This document shows positions 18,635-27,337 of a stretch of DNA of 30,745 bases, piece by piece (position 1 is the first letter of the stretch; every line of letters starts with the position of its first letter). The DNA is from Diphasiastrum complanatum (taxonomy: Eukaryota > Streptophyta > Lycopodiopsida > Lycopodiales > Lycopodiaceae): positions 1 to 30,745 of the forward strand of contig MU836303.1 in assembly GCA_029204225.1 (NCBI GenBank), given 5' to 3'. A program made the position numbers and the translations under genes. Under the pieces are notes generated by a model. That model was not told where the DNA came from. It saw only the letters and a program-made list of their open reading frames with translations, and did not search any database.

Positions 18635-19495
18635 CTGGTGACAGAGGCTTTTCGTTGAAATGTTCGCCCCTATCGCTTCTGACTTTTGACTTTGGAACTC
18701 CTTTGAGCTCCTGATTTGACCTTGATGCACTTTGTGTTGAGCTCCCTAAGCTCCAGATTTGATCATTTCCGCACAAGTATCAAGGCTCCCGGAGCCAAAG
18801 TATCTATTGTTCATTGCCCACTTTATGGTCCACTCTGTGCCTTGTTGCTTTTGCACCTTGATTTCTCTCCTTGTCCCAACCTAATCTTGATACTTTTCCT
18901 TTTGGCTCTTTAAGGTAGGCAAAGATTGAGTACTCCGCAATGCACCTCTCACTTAGCTTGAAAGAGTTGTCTTTGAATCAACCCAAATGTAACCATTGAC
19001 CTTGTGGAGAGCCAAGGGGTCGCACCAGTTTGATCCGCAAACGAACTATCTCTTCACGTTTGTTTGAAGCACCATGTCCGTTGCGCAAAACTTGACTTTC
19101 ACAATTCCATCACTGGTCAGTTGCCTCACAGTCAAAACAAAAAGTGTACATCTAGCTTGGCTTCAAGTAGCTCTCTTTCAATCAGACACATGCACCCAGA
19201 GCTTGCACTAGTCCGATTCCAATACGAACTGTCCTTTAGCGTCCGTTCGAAGTACCATGTCTCTCGTGCAAGATTCAACTTTCACATTTCCTTCGTTGAT
19301 CAGATGCTTTTTTACACGTAACACAAGTTAACGTACTCATCATGTCTCCTCATCATTGTTGGTCCAGAGAAAGCCTATAACAAGCTTTCCTTTCCACAAC
19401 AAAAACTTGTCAGACGCAAGCAGGAAGTCAAAAGTTGGAAAGGGCAATTTCAGGGGAGATCTTCTATGGAGCAGTTGTGGTCTTCAGTTGGGATG
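18635..19495. other. non-coding DNA between copia and gypsy, with diverged duplication
   Basis: No gene was recognised. A roughly 95-bp segment near 19032-19125 recurs at 19215-19308 (offset 183 bp) with about one third of positions changed. The shared core reads accatgtc with conserved flanks. Short frames here match no family. Confidence 0.45.
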
Positions 19496-19500
19496 GCTAC
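19496..19500. repeat. target-site duplication gctac, left copy
   Basis: The 5 bases gctac directly precede the left gypsy LTR and recur at 25694-25698. Confidence 0.92.
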
Positions 19501-19856
19501 TGTTACGAGCTCGTAACCAGTGCCGAACCCTAGAGAACACAGATAGGTCAGATACCACAGTCAGGGTCGTGTCCAGCGTACATGACCAACAGGGCAAGAC
19601 AGTGTGAGTGTGCCCCAGCACGGTCCATAGCCATGGCGGGCCTAACACAGCCTAGGGACCCTGTCAGCAGGATAGGGCCCCCAGTTGGGTCCCGACGTGC
19701 AGTCGGCCACGTCAGTGCCACGTGGCCGACACTTGGCAGTAGCATGCTACCAGTCCTCACACTGGGCTAGGAGGGGCTTACTCTATATCAGGGAGTAGGC
19801 AAGGTTGGGTGGATCAGTGAGTGTTTGCCCTACTGTGGTGTTAGGATCTATTACAC
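19501..19856 (+). repeat. gypsy 5' LTR (356 bp)
   Basis: It starts with a 16-bp palindrome (19502-19517), has an 11-bp perfect hairpin at 19702-19730 and a TATA-like ctctatatca near 19790. It ends ...gatctattaca. Confidence 0.96.
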
Positions 19857-19857
19857 T

Positions 19858-19870
19858 GGTATCAGAGCCA
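19858..19870 (+). promoter_or_regulatory. gypsy primer binding site, initiator tRNA-Met
   Basis: TGGTATCAGAGCC begins one base after the LTR end. It complements the 3' end of initiator tRNA-Met. Confidence 0.93.
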
Positions 19871-20042
19871 TCTCCATCCTAGGGAGTTCAGGAGCAGCAG
19901 TAGAGAAAGCTATCAGAAGATAGGAAAGATCTTGGAGATTCTCAGGAAAGAATTGAGGAGGAAAATCGCTGTGGGAACAGCTTTAAAATCCTTGAAATTT
20001 GCTGGGAATTTACAGTTGTTAGAGGCATTTTCCTTGTACAGT

Positions 20043-20315
20043 TCTAGCGCTGACAGATCAGCTTGCATCCCTGATTTTCGAATGTTTTTATCCAGATTTC
20101 TGAGCGGATTATGGGGACAGATCTGAGGACAGGTCCAGCGCTGCCAAATCAGGGTTGAGCTTCGATTTCGGAGTGAAGTTTCCGGATTTTGAAGTAGTTT
20201 CAGGGCAGAAATTTTGAGGCAGATTCAGCGCTGGACAGGCAGGAGTTAAACTGTAGTTTGCTCCCCGATTTTTAGAAGTTTTTGCTCCAACTTTGGTGAT
20301 CAGACAGCGAGGGAA
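20043..20315 (+). repeat. degenerate ~90-bp tandem repeat in the gypsy leader
   Basis: The palindrome AGCGCT occurs at 20046, 20137 and 20227, that is at 91- and 90-bp steps. Each is preceded by a tc/ta dinucleotide and followed by tg plus an acagatcag-like run. The rest of each unit is loosely conserved (gatttt, aagttt). Confidence 0.65.
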
Positions 20316-20554
20316 GGGGTCAAGACAATCGGAAGTTTGCTTCTTTTTCTTGGTACCCTGATCTCTGATTTTTCCGGACAGCAGATCTGAAAGCAGTGGA
20401 GGAAGAGCTAAAAGGGCTTTTCTTGATCCTCTCTGTGGAAGTACAGTCCTCAGAAACAGCTAAGTCATCTTTCCTTTCCCTTGTACAGTTGTAAATTAGT
20501 CTTTTAGACTTTTTTTCCTTCAGAAGTTAAGGTAGTTCTCTTTCAGTTCTGAAG

Positions 20555-21205
20555 ATGACCACTCCTCAGGGACCTGATCAACCCCTGGAGAGAGGCTTCG
20601 ACGAACTTGAAACAGAAGCCTTGGCTTACAGAAAAGGGAAGGAACCTATGGAAGTAGAGGAACAGGAATAGTTCGCCGAAGAACTCGACGAACTGGTTAC
20701 CAAGGAGCAATTCCTCCAATTGGTAACAGAAGTGGATGAACTGAAGTTGGCATTAGCCAATTTCAAGTCCAGTGTGGACGACTCGTTCGCTGAACTCAAA
20801 AACTTGATTTTGAGTTCCGCGAAAGGAAGCCTTCCCTCCACTTCTCAATTATCTCCTTCTCCACTTCCATCAGTTTCGGGTGAGACTTTACGGTCTCACC
20901 CTTGTGTTTTTAAAGACTTAAAACCTCCTACTTTTAATGGGGAAGAGAAGGATAGAAATGCAGATATTCTACAAACCTTCCTCAGCAAATGGAAGAACAT
21001 TCATGCTCTTAAACAGAGCCCTGACCATTTGCAAGCTATTGAGGCCAGTCTTTCCTTAGGGCCTATGGCCTATAAGTGGTGGTTAAATCTCCAGGAGACT
21101 GGGCAGACTCCCCGGTCATGGAAAGCTTTTGAAGAAGCTTTCCTAAAGAATTTCTACCAGAGAATGAACTTGATAGAGCCTGGGAAGCCTGGGAAAGAAC
21201 AGTAA
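20555..21205 (+). pseudogene. gag: gypsy gag, capsid domain (Retrotrans_gag)
   Basis: The ATG at 20555 opens the frame (M-T-T-P-Q-G-P-D...), which is interrupted by an in-frame TAG at 20669-20671 and then continues. Residues further on show F-N-G-E-E-K-D, then F-L-S-K-W-K-N, then L-G-P-M-A-Y-K-W-W, then W-K-A-F-E-E-A-F-L-K-N-F-Y, the Retrotrans_gag capsid pattern. Register is lost after F-Y-Q-R-M-N near 21165, where another frame carries the expected R-A-W-E-A-W-E-R run. Confidence 0.88.
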
Positions 21206-21660
21206 TGGACAAGTCCCTCATCCAATATATCTCGCAGTATCGAGAAGCAATTTTAAAGATTAAAAATATGGATGATTATCAGAAAATCAGGGGATTTGTC
21301 CGTGGCCTCAAAGATGAATATAAAGTAGAGGTCCAGAGAAACTCGCCTACTACCCTTGAGCAAGCTCTCAGATATGCTCAAATCTATGATGATTCAGTGG
21401 GTAGGAAGAGAGCGAGACAACAGCCACTTTCTGAGCAGCCTTCTCAGAAAGACTTTCAATTTTAAAAGAAATTTTTAAAAAGAAAGAAAGAAGACAAATT
21501 TAAAAGTGAAGCTCCTCAGAAACGCCCTTCACTCATACAGCCCTTAAAACCAGATGATTTTGAGCAAGCCAAACAAGAACGTTTGTGCTTTGTGTGTATG
21601 GGCAAGGGACACACAGTCAGACAGTGTCCTAAGGGGCCTTTCACTAAAAAATAAGAAAAA
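21205..21660 (+). pseudogene. gag: gypsy gag C-terminal part with CCHC knuckle
   Basis: The first open part (21205-21465) reads L-I-Q-Y-I-S-Q-Y-R-E-A-I and F-V-R-G-L-K-D-E-Y-K, typical of gag after the capsid core. After a TAA at 21463 the sense continues to a zinc knuckle at 21586-21627, C-F-V-C-M-G-K-G-H-T-V-R-Q-C (C-x2-C-x4-H-x4-C). A TAA at 21652 follows. The Met at 21205 is not a true start. Confidence 0.88.
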
Positions 21661-21755
21661 GATAAAAAACAAGTTCATCTTGTTCAGACTGTATGTTTCC
21701 CCAGTGACTCGGCAGCTTCCGAGATCAAAGTGTATCATGAAGATCATGAACACTG

Positions 21756-22103
21756 TTGCCAGCTGACCTCTGCAATGCTAGCGAGACCCTTCAGCTTTGG
21801 CCGCATGACCTAGTACGTATGCATGGGAAAGTTGGTAACCAGTCAGTAAGAGTCATGGTTGATGATGGGGCAACCCATAATTTCATCAACCACACCCTGG
21901 TTAAAAAGCTTAAACTACCAGAAGTACCTAGTCAGCATAGGTACATAGTTTCATTAGCTAAGGGTGAAGATAAAAAAATATGGGAAACTATGGTAAGTAA
22001 GTTAAATCTTGGTATTCAGGGGTACCAAGATGAAATAAACTTTCAGATAATGCACCTGGATCGAACAGACATTGTTCTCGGAGAGATTGGCTCTACAGTT
22101 TAG
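21756..22103 (+). pseudogene. gypsy aspartic protease
   Basis: The active-site region reads V-M-V-D-D-G-A-T-H-N-F-I at about residues 33-44, in the position of D-S/T-G-A-T-H-N-F. The strand R-T-D-I-V-L-G near the end matches the usual D-I-V-L-G-M-D-W-L, but the sequence stops just after it (TAG, about 22101). Protease cuts the polyprotein into mature parts. Frame 21756 is open, but its own Met is unlikely to be a start. Confidence 0.85.
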
Positions 22104-22203
22104 GACCTTCCCTCCACAGAAACGATCAGGAGAACACCCTCAGCTTTCAGTATAAAGGCCGAGAGATCCAGTTGCATGGGAGCATGATGTTCCCAACAGC
22201 CCT

Positions 22204-22800
22204 ATGGTCTGCAGTTCAGAGCTCTGTCAGCTAATCGGAGACGAAGACCATCAGGTATTCTTATGTGACTTTCAGTTTATTCCTGAAGTTTCTATTTCCA
22301 GTTCTATTCAGCAGAAAATCACTAAATTAGAAACTTTATTGTCTAAATTTAAAGATATTTTTCCTGAAGATTTGCCACATGGTTTACCACCTAGCAGAGA
22401 GGTAGATCATGTAATAAACCTAGTACCAGGTACAGCACCTGTTTCTAAACCTCCGTATCGGGTCAGCCGAACAGAGGATGAAGAAATAAACTAGGCAGTT
22501 AACAGACTATCTTGGGAAAGGCCAAATTCAGACCAGTAGTTCACCATGGGCCTCACCAGTCCTATTGGTGAAAAAGAAAGAGGGGTCTATGCGTCTTTGC
22601 GTAGATTACAGAGCCCTCAATAAAGTCACAATTAAGAATAAATACCCTATGCCTCGGGCAGACGAGTTGTTTGATCAACTCGACGGGCTAAGTTTTTCAG
22701 CAAAATAGACCTCAGATCGGGATATCATCAAGTCCGTATAAAATCGGAAGATGTCTCGAAAACAGCTTTTAGGACTCGTCACGGTCATTATGAGTTTAAG
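22204..22800 (+). pseudogene. gypsy reverse transcriptase, N-terminal part
   Basis: The open part (22204-22494) ends with F-P-E-D-L-P-H-G-L-P-P-S-R-E-V-D-H, the classic start of chromovirus RT. A TAG follows at 22492-22494. The next motifs lie in other frames: S-P-V-L-L-V-K-K-K and [10 protein letters not shown] near 22550-22625, and [12 protein letters not shown] (first catalytic Asp) near 22695-22735. At least two indels are therefore present. Confidence 0.85.
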
Positions 22801-23106
22801 GTGATGCCATTTGGGCTCACAAATGCTCCAGCTACCTTTATGACCTTGATGAACAGTGTCCTCAGACCATACTTGGGTAAGTTTGTAGTCGTATTTTTAG
22901 ATGACATCCTCGTCTACAGCAAAACGAGGAAGGAGCATCTAAAACACCTCAGAAAGGTGTTTCGACTGCTCAGAAAGCATAAGCTTTATGCTAAACAATC
23001 CAAGTGTGAATTCTTTGTTGAAGAAGTAGCATATTTGGGTCACATTATCTCTTCAGATGGATTCAGATGGACCCAAATAAGGTTAAAGCCATACTCAGTT
23101 GGCTGA
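22801..23106 (+). pseudogene. gypsy reverse transcriptase, catalytic part
   Basis: The frame includes [12 protein letters not shown] and [11 protein letters not shown], the F/Y-L-D-D box with both catalytic Asp. H-L-x-H-L-x-x-V-F and [10 protein letters not shown] follow, then V-A-Y-L-G-H-I-I-S. The frame is open upstream of 22801 too. It loses register at about 23065, where the next segment takes over in another frame. Confidence 0.92.
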
Positions 23107-23939
23107 GACCTCAGAATATTTTGGAACTTCAAATCTTTCTTGGTCTGGCGGGATATTACAGACGATTTGTCAAGGAATATGCTCAGATAGCAGTCCCTAT
23201 GACAAATCTCCTTAAGGGGAAGGGAAAGGAGTTCATTTGGGAGTCCGCACAACAGGAGAGCTTTGATGCTCTCAAAACAGCCTTAGCTACAGCACCAGTT
23301 TTAAAAGTCGTCGACCCCAATCAGCCATTTGTGGTCGAAATAGATGCTAGCGACTTTGCAGTAGGTGCTGTGCTAACTCAGGGTGGACGACCAGTTGCGT
23401 TCGAGAGTAAAAAACTCGAGCCAGCACAGACTAGGTATAGTGCCTATGAAAAGGAACTCTTTTCTATAGTCCATGCCCTTAAGACTTGGAGGCATTATTT
23501 GTATGGTGCCAACTTTGAGGTCCTGACAGACCATGAGAGTCTCAGATACCTTTGCAATCAACCTGAGCTTAGAGGTCGGAAAGCTCGTTGGGCAGAGTTG
23601 ATGCAAGAGTTTGACATGTCTATCAGATATAGGCGTGGAAAATTCAATACAGTAGCAGATGCCCTTAGCAGAATGCCTATGATAAACGAGCTGATTTTTA
23701 CTCAGATTCGTAATGAGTTATTCGAGTCCTTGAGAGGGAAATGCCAGCATGATGCATTCTTCTCTATTATCTGGAACTCAGTCCAGAACAGACAGTTACA
23801 GACTCCAAACCAGTTCTCGGGGCTGGTGCCAGTTCATCCAAGAATACGGCAGCTTCCGTTGAGGATGATGATGAGTCCGAGTATACGTCGTCAGATGACG
23901 TTAAGGATTCTGAGCCTGTATTACCCAAGCAAACCCTAG
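23067..23939 (+). pseudogene. gypsy RT connection and RNase H
   Basis: The frame starts with the conserved D-P-x-K-V-x-A-I at the end of RT and continues through [11 protein letters not shown]. RNase H motifs follow: [10 protein letters not shown] (Asp 93), Y-S-A-Y-E-K-E-L (catalytic Glu), L-T-D-H-E-S-L (Asp 155) and N-T-V-A-D-A-L-S-R (Asp 198). The catalytic set looks complete. After about residue 215 the sequence diverges and ends at a stop near 23940, separating it from integrase. Confidence 0.92.
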
Positions 23940-23953
23940 GGGTTGAGGGTCAG

Positions 23954-24496
23954 TTGACTCAAGGATTCAAATGGAAACAGTATTCCATTCAGGATGAGTA
24001 CTTGCTCTATAGAGATAGAGTATGTGTCCCCAATTCAGAGGATTATAGGCAGCAGGTCCTATATGAATGTCATGACAATCCTAGCGCGGACACCCAGGCA
24101 TACAGAAGACCTATGAGCTTCTTTCGTAGGCAATTTTTCTGGCCCAGTATGAAAAAGGACGTCCACCAGTATGTAACCAGTTGCCAGAAATGTCAAGTAA
24201 ATAAAGCAGAGCGTTTAAAGGCAGGAGGGTTGTTGCATCCCTTAGAAATACCAGCTGGCAAATGGGAGAGTATCTCCATGGATTTTATAGTAGGCCTGCC
24301 TAAAACCCAAAAGGGTAATGACGCTATATGGGTCACAGTTGACCGTCTGACCAAAATGGCTCATTTTATTCCGACCAAAACAACCGTTAGAGCTCCAGAG
24401 TTAGCGAGGTTGTTTGTAGACGGGCTATTTAAATTGTACGGTCTACCTTCCGGCATAGTCAGCGACCAGGACAGTAAGTTTACTGGAAATTTTTGA
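23954..24496 (+). pseudogene. gypsy integrase, zinc finger and first two catalytic Asp
   Basis: The zinc finger shows His 40 (E-C-H-D) and Cys 77/Cys 80 (C-Q-K-C), but the second His is missing from this frame. The G-H-x-G motif is readable one frame over at about 24086-24110, so a pair of compensating indels flanks that stretch. The core has S-M-D-F-I-V-G-L-P (Asp 110) and V-S-D-Q-D-S-K-F (Asp 171). The frame ends at TGA 24494-24496 right after F-T-G-N-F. Confidence 0.92.
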
Positions 24497-24759
24497 GGGC
24501 AGTATTCCATCATCTCCATACTAAACTTAATATGAGTACCACCGACCATCCACAGACGGACGGTCAAACAGAAAGGGTAAATCAAGTGCTGGAGGATATG
24601 CTTCGTGCATACGTCAGCAAGAAGCAGACTAATTGGGAGGAGTATCTCTCGATATTAGAGTTTGCTTACAACAGTACCAAACATTCAGCTACGGGATACA
24701 ACCCATTTATGCTGATGTACGGTTTTCAGCCACGCTCACCCACAGCTGTAGGGTTTTAA
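24493..24759 (+). pseudogene. gypsy integrase, catalytic Glu segment
   Basis: The frame contains S-T-x-x-H-P-Q-T-D-G-Q-T-E-R-V-N (catalytic Glu 27), then W-E-E-Y-L-S-I-L-E-F-A-Y-N and G-Y-N-P-F-M-L-M-Y-G-F-Q-P. It ends at a TAA at about 24757, where chromoviruses normally continue into the C-terminal domain. Frame differs from the preceding integrase segment, which ends at a TGA. Confidence 0.92.
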
Positions 24760-24808
24760 ACAAGAAAAAGTTGAAGCAGCCAGAAACTTTTTAGAAGACC
24801 TAAACCAG

Positions 24809-25306
24809 ATGATAGAACATGCTAAGCGTAGCATTAGACAATCCCAGGATCGAGCCAGGCATTATGCAGATCCACACAGACGGGATGTGCAGTTCTCCAC
24901 TGGTGAGAAAGTCTACTTGAGAGCCCCAGTTGACTCTAAAACCCTCAAATCAGGAGTGTGTGCTAAGTTGTCACCAAGGTATTGTGGTCCCTTTACCATC
25001 AGTAGGAGACTAAGCGAGGTCACCTATGAACTAGAACTCCCACACAGCAGTAAGGTTTTTCCAGTCTTTCATGTAAGTCAAAAAAGCCTTAACCAGATCA
25101 ATAATCTGGTAGGGGACAGTGTTCTAGTTCTCCCATTAGATCCTCAACAACCTCCACATGAACCAGAGGAGATTCTTGATAGTAGAGAGACGCAGACTCG
25201 TCATACTCTATACCAAGAATATCTGGTTAAGTGGAATCAGCCTGTTGAGAATGCCACTTGGGAAAGAGGTAGCGTCCTTCGCAGATTTTTCCAGACTTTG
25301 TCTTAG
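24809..25306 (+). pseudogene. gypsy integrase C-terminal domain with chromodomain
   Basis: Early residues match the integrase C-terminal GPY/F-type region: G-E-K-V-Y-L-R, L-S-P-R-Y-C-G-P-F and V-F-P-V-F-H-V-S. The last part reads P-E-E-I-L-D-S-R-E, then Y-L-V-K-W-N-Q-P, then E-N-A-T-W-E-R (about residues 117-155). This is the chromodomain fold that directs chromovirus integration to marked chromatin. This segment is open from end to end and stops at TAG 25304, eighteen bases before the purine tract. Confidence 0.93.
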
Positions 25307-25321
25307 AGGACCAAGACGGTT

Positions 25322-25336
25322 CTTAAGGGGGAGGAG
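25322..25336 (+). promoter_or_regulatory. gypsy polypurine tract
   Basis: The tract aagggggaggag lies directly before the 3' LTR start tgttac. Confidence 0.92.
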
Positions 25337-25693
25337 TGTTACGAGCTCGTAACCAATGCCGAACCCTAGAGAACACAGATAGGTCAGATACCACAGTCAG
25401 GGTCGTGTCCAGCGTACATGACCAACAGGGCAAGACAGTGTGAGTAGTGTGCCCCAGCACGGTCCATAGCCATGGCGGGCCTAACACAGCCTAGGGACCC
25501 TGTCAGCAGGATAGGGCCCCCAGTTGGGTCCCGACGTGCAGTCGGCCACGTCAGTGCCACGTGGCCGATACTTGGCAGTAGCATGCTACCAGTCCTCACA
25601 CTGGGCTAGGAGGGGCTTACTCTATATCAGGGAGTAGGCAAGGTTGGGTGGATCAGTGAGTGTTTGCCCTACTGTGGTTTAGGATCTATTACA
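25337..25693 (+). repeat. gypsy 3' LTR (357 bp)
   Basis: It pairs with 19501-19856. Differences seen are G to A near its base 20, a 3-nt insertion (agt) at about 25445, C to T near 25569, and loss of one base near the end. The C to T change breaks the 11-bp hairpin that is perfect in the left copy. Confidence 0.96.
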
Positions 25694-25698
25694 GCTAC
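25694..25698. repeat. target-site duplication gctac, right copy
   Basis: It matches 19496-19500 and lies directly after the CA end of the right LTR. Confidence 0.92.
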
Positions 25699-26011
25699 CT
25701 TCGGAACTGAAACTCACTGAGCATGGGTGATATCTAGTGTCAGTTGAGTTTTTCCTCAAAGGGGAAAGACTAGGATCCTCTTCAAAGATTGGCAACAAGT
25801 TAGATCAAGCCATAATCCTAGCAGATGGAAAGCAAAGTGTTGGAAAGGCTCTTGGCTGAGAACTCTACTCTAAGTCCGGTCAACTGATTTTATAAGTTGA
25901 GGGGAACTATCACACACACCTCTCTCTTGGTGCAAATCTTGAATGAAAGTTGATCAAAATGGGGAAAATTCAAGGTGACCTAGCCATATTCACACGAGGA
26001 GGTTGGCTTTC
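25699..26011. other. non-coding DNA after the gypsy element
   Basis: No gene or repeat was recognised. This sequence was contiguous with 18635-19495 before the gypsy insertion. Confidence 0.5.
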
Positions 26012-26275
26012 ATTCTCCTCAGTGGATAGTCAAAATTGAATTGCATGGTCAGTACATGCTCTTGCATGTTGTTGCATGAGCTTGCATGTTGCTTAAACGT
26101 TCTTGCATGTCATTGCATGTTGTTGCATGAGCTTGCATGTTGCTTAAACGTTCTTGCATGTCAATGCATGTTGTTGCATGTGGTCTTTTAAGCCTCGAGG
26201 CAACTTGTGGGCTTATTAGATCCAAGATCCTCAAGCTTCCGCTAAACTTTGGTGTCTAGAATTGTGTTTTTTCAG
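26012..26275 (+). repeat. partial 5' LTR with phased TGCATG array
   Basis: It shares ctcagtggatagtca, the TGCATG array and the gcctcgaggcaacttgtggg...ttttttca tail with 28709-29057. The U3 part is missing. Confidence 0.8.
26042..26180 (+). repeat. array of eleven TGCATG motifs at 10/21-bp spacing
   Basis: TGCATG starts at 26042, 26063, 26073, 26083, 26104, 26114, 26124, 26134, 26155, 26165 and 26175. Steps are only 10 or 21 bp. A 51-bp higher-order unit (four 10-bp submotifs plus a ttgcttaaacg spacer) is repeated. CATGCA, the reverse complement, is the core of the plant RY element bound by B3-domain proteins. Confidence 0.95.
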
Positions 26276-26333
26276 AGCACTAGGCTCTATACTTTTCTTG
26301 CTTGGTTGCTTGTGTCAATTCATTATTCTCATC

Positions 26334-26916
26334 ATGGCTCAAACTGTTTATCTAGAATCCTCTTCAAACTATCATGCATGGGTTAGAGAGATAGAATATC
26401 AACTCCGGCAACATCCAGGTGTTGGGAAATAGCTACTAAGTTATATCCTGAACCAACTCTAATGGATGGTAATAAAGTTGAGTGATCAGTGGAGGATTGC
26501 TAATAGCAAGGCTATTGGCATAATAGGTTTATCTCTATCCTTGAAGATAAGACTTGCATATCCAAGTATGAATAAAGCTTCTGATCTTATTGATGCTATC
26601 ATGACAAATTTTGAACATCCTTCTCTTCAAGACATCTATTTTTTCACTGATAAACTTTATGCTCATAGATGGACAGAGAAATCATGTAAGTGATTACATT
26701 GAGTCTTTGGAAAAGTTGTTTTTTTCAGAATTTGCAGGACCTGAGCATGTAATTCCGGAGAAGAAAAAGCTAATTATCCTGTTGAGAGGTCTTCCAGTCT
26801 CTTACAGGAATTTCAAGACATCCATCACCATGCAGGCAGATATGACTTATGAAAAAGCTAAAAGTAGCTTTACTTTGAGAGGAGCTGATGAGAGAAGAGG
26901 AGTTCCATATTCATAA
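26334..26916 (+). pseudogene. gag: copia-like gag of the gag-only element
   Basis: The ATG at 26334 opens M-A-Q-T-V-Y-L-E-S-S-S-N-Y-H-A-W-V, a gag N-terminus with the conserved Y-x-x-W. The frame meets TAG at 26430. Gag sense then continues in other frames: K-L-Y-P-E-P-T-L-M-D-G near 26440-26470, K-A-I-G-I-I-G-L-S-L near 26511, and L-E-K-L-F-F-S-E-F, L-L-R-G-L-P-V-S-Y and I-T-M-Q-A-D-M-T-Y-E in 26611-26916. It is a UBN2-type capsid gene with several indels. Confidence 0.75.
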
Positions 26917-27337
26917 TGACACAGCTAAAGCTAAAGGATCCAAGCAAAAGGAGGATTCTCTACACCAGGCGTATTATGCAGACCAGAAGCAGAACAACAA
27001 ACAGAAAGGCAAGGGCAAGGACAACAAATGTCAACAGTGTGGTAAAGTTGGACATTCTAAAAATTCCGGTTTTTCAATCCTTATATCTCTTGTAAATTTT
27101 GTAAGAAGACAGGACATGCAGCAGCATTTTGTGACAAGAGGCCAAGATAGCTTCAAAAATGCTTTCAAAGGTAAACAACAAGAAACAGAAACACATGCAG
27201 TTACAGATGTAGCTGATAGAAGCAGACAGCCAGGAAAGAGCTTTCCAGATGAAAGGCCGAGTGTTCTTATCATCAAGAACCTGAATACAATTGTGCCTAT
27301 GTTGCACAAAAACCTCCACCAAGGGCATGCAGAATGA
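26888..27337 (+). pseudogene. gag: gag C-terminus with two zinc knuckles, one degraded
   Basis: A K- and Q-rich stretch leads to C-Q-Q-C-G-K-V-G-H-S-K-N-S at 27029, where the fourth ligand Cys is replaced (G or S). The second knuckle, C-K-F-C-K-K-T-G-H-A-A-A-F-C, lies in the next frame at about 27092-27133. Two knuckles separated by a F-N-P-x-I-x-C linker are also found in the minus-strand gag at 29060. After the knuckles the sequence is rich in D, E, S and T. Confidence 0.75.

Larger units (their letters stand above)
19501..25693 (+). mobile_element. complete-structure Ty3/gypsy chromovirus, recent insertion, coding region disrupted
   Basis: The 6193-bp element has LTRs of 356 and 357 bp bounded by TG...CA, a gctac target duplication, a tRNA-Met primer site and a purine tract. 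Gag, protease, RT, RNase H, integrase and a C-terminal chromodomain follow in Ty3/gypsy order (integrase last). The chromodomain places it among chromoviruses; small LTRs and total size suggest a Reina-like clade, which is inference. LTRs differ at only 2 substitutions and 2 indels, so insertion was recent. The coding region nevertheless has several stops and frameshifts. Confidence 0.97.

Noticed and set aside
19548-19770. Frames in both directions within the gypsy LTR
   Set aside because: Both are inside an LTR, recur in the other LTR with a frame change (3-nt and 1-nt indels), and match no protein family.
26049-26234. Minus-strand frame with repeated H-A-T-T-C units as a repeat protein
   Set aside because: It is the translation of the TGCATG array, which is an LTR feature present in two copies.
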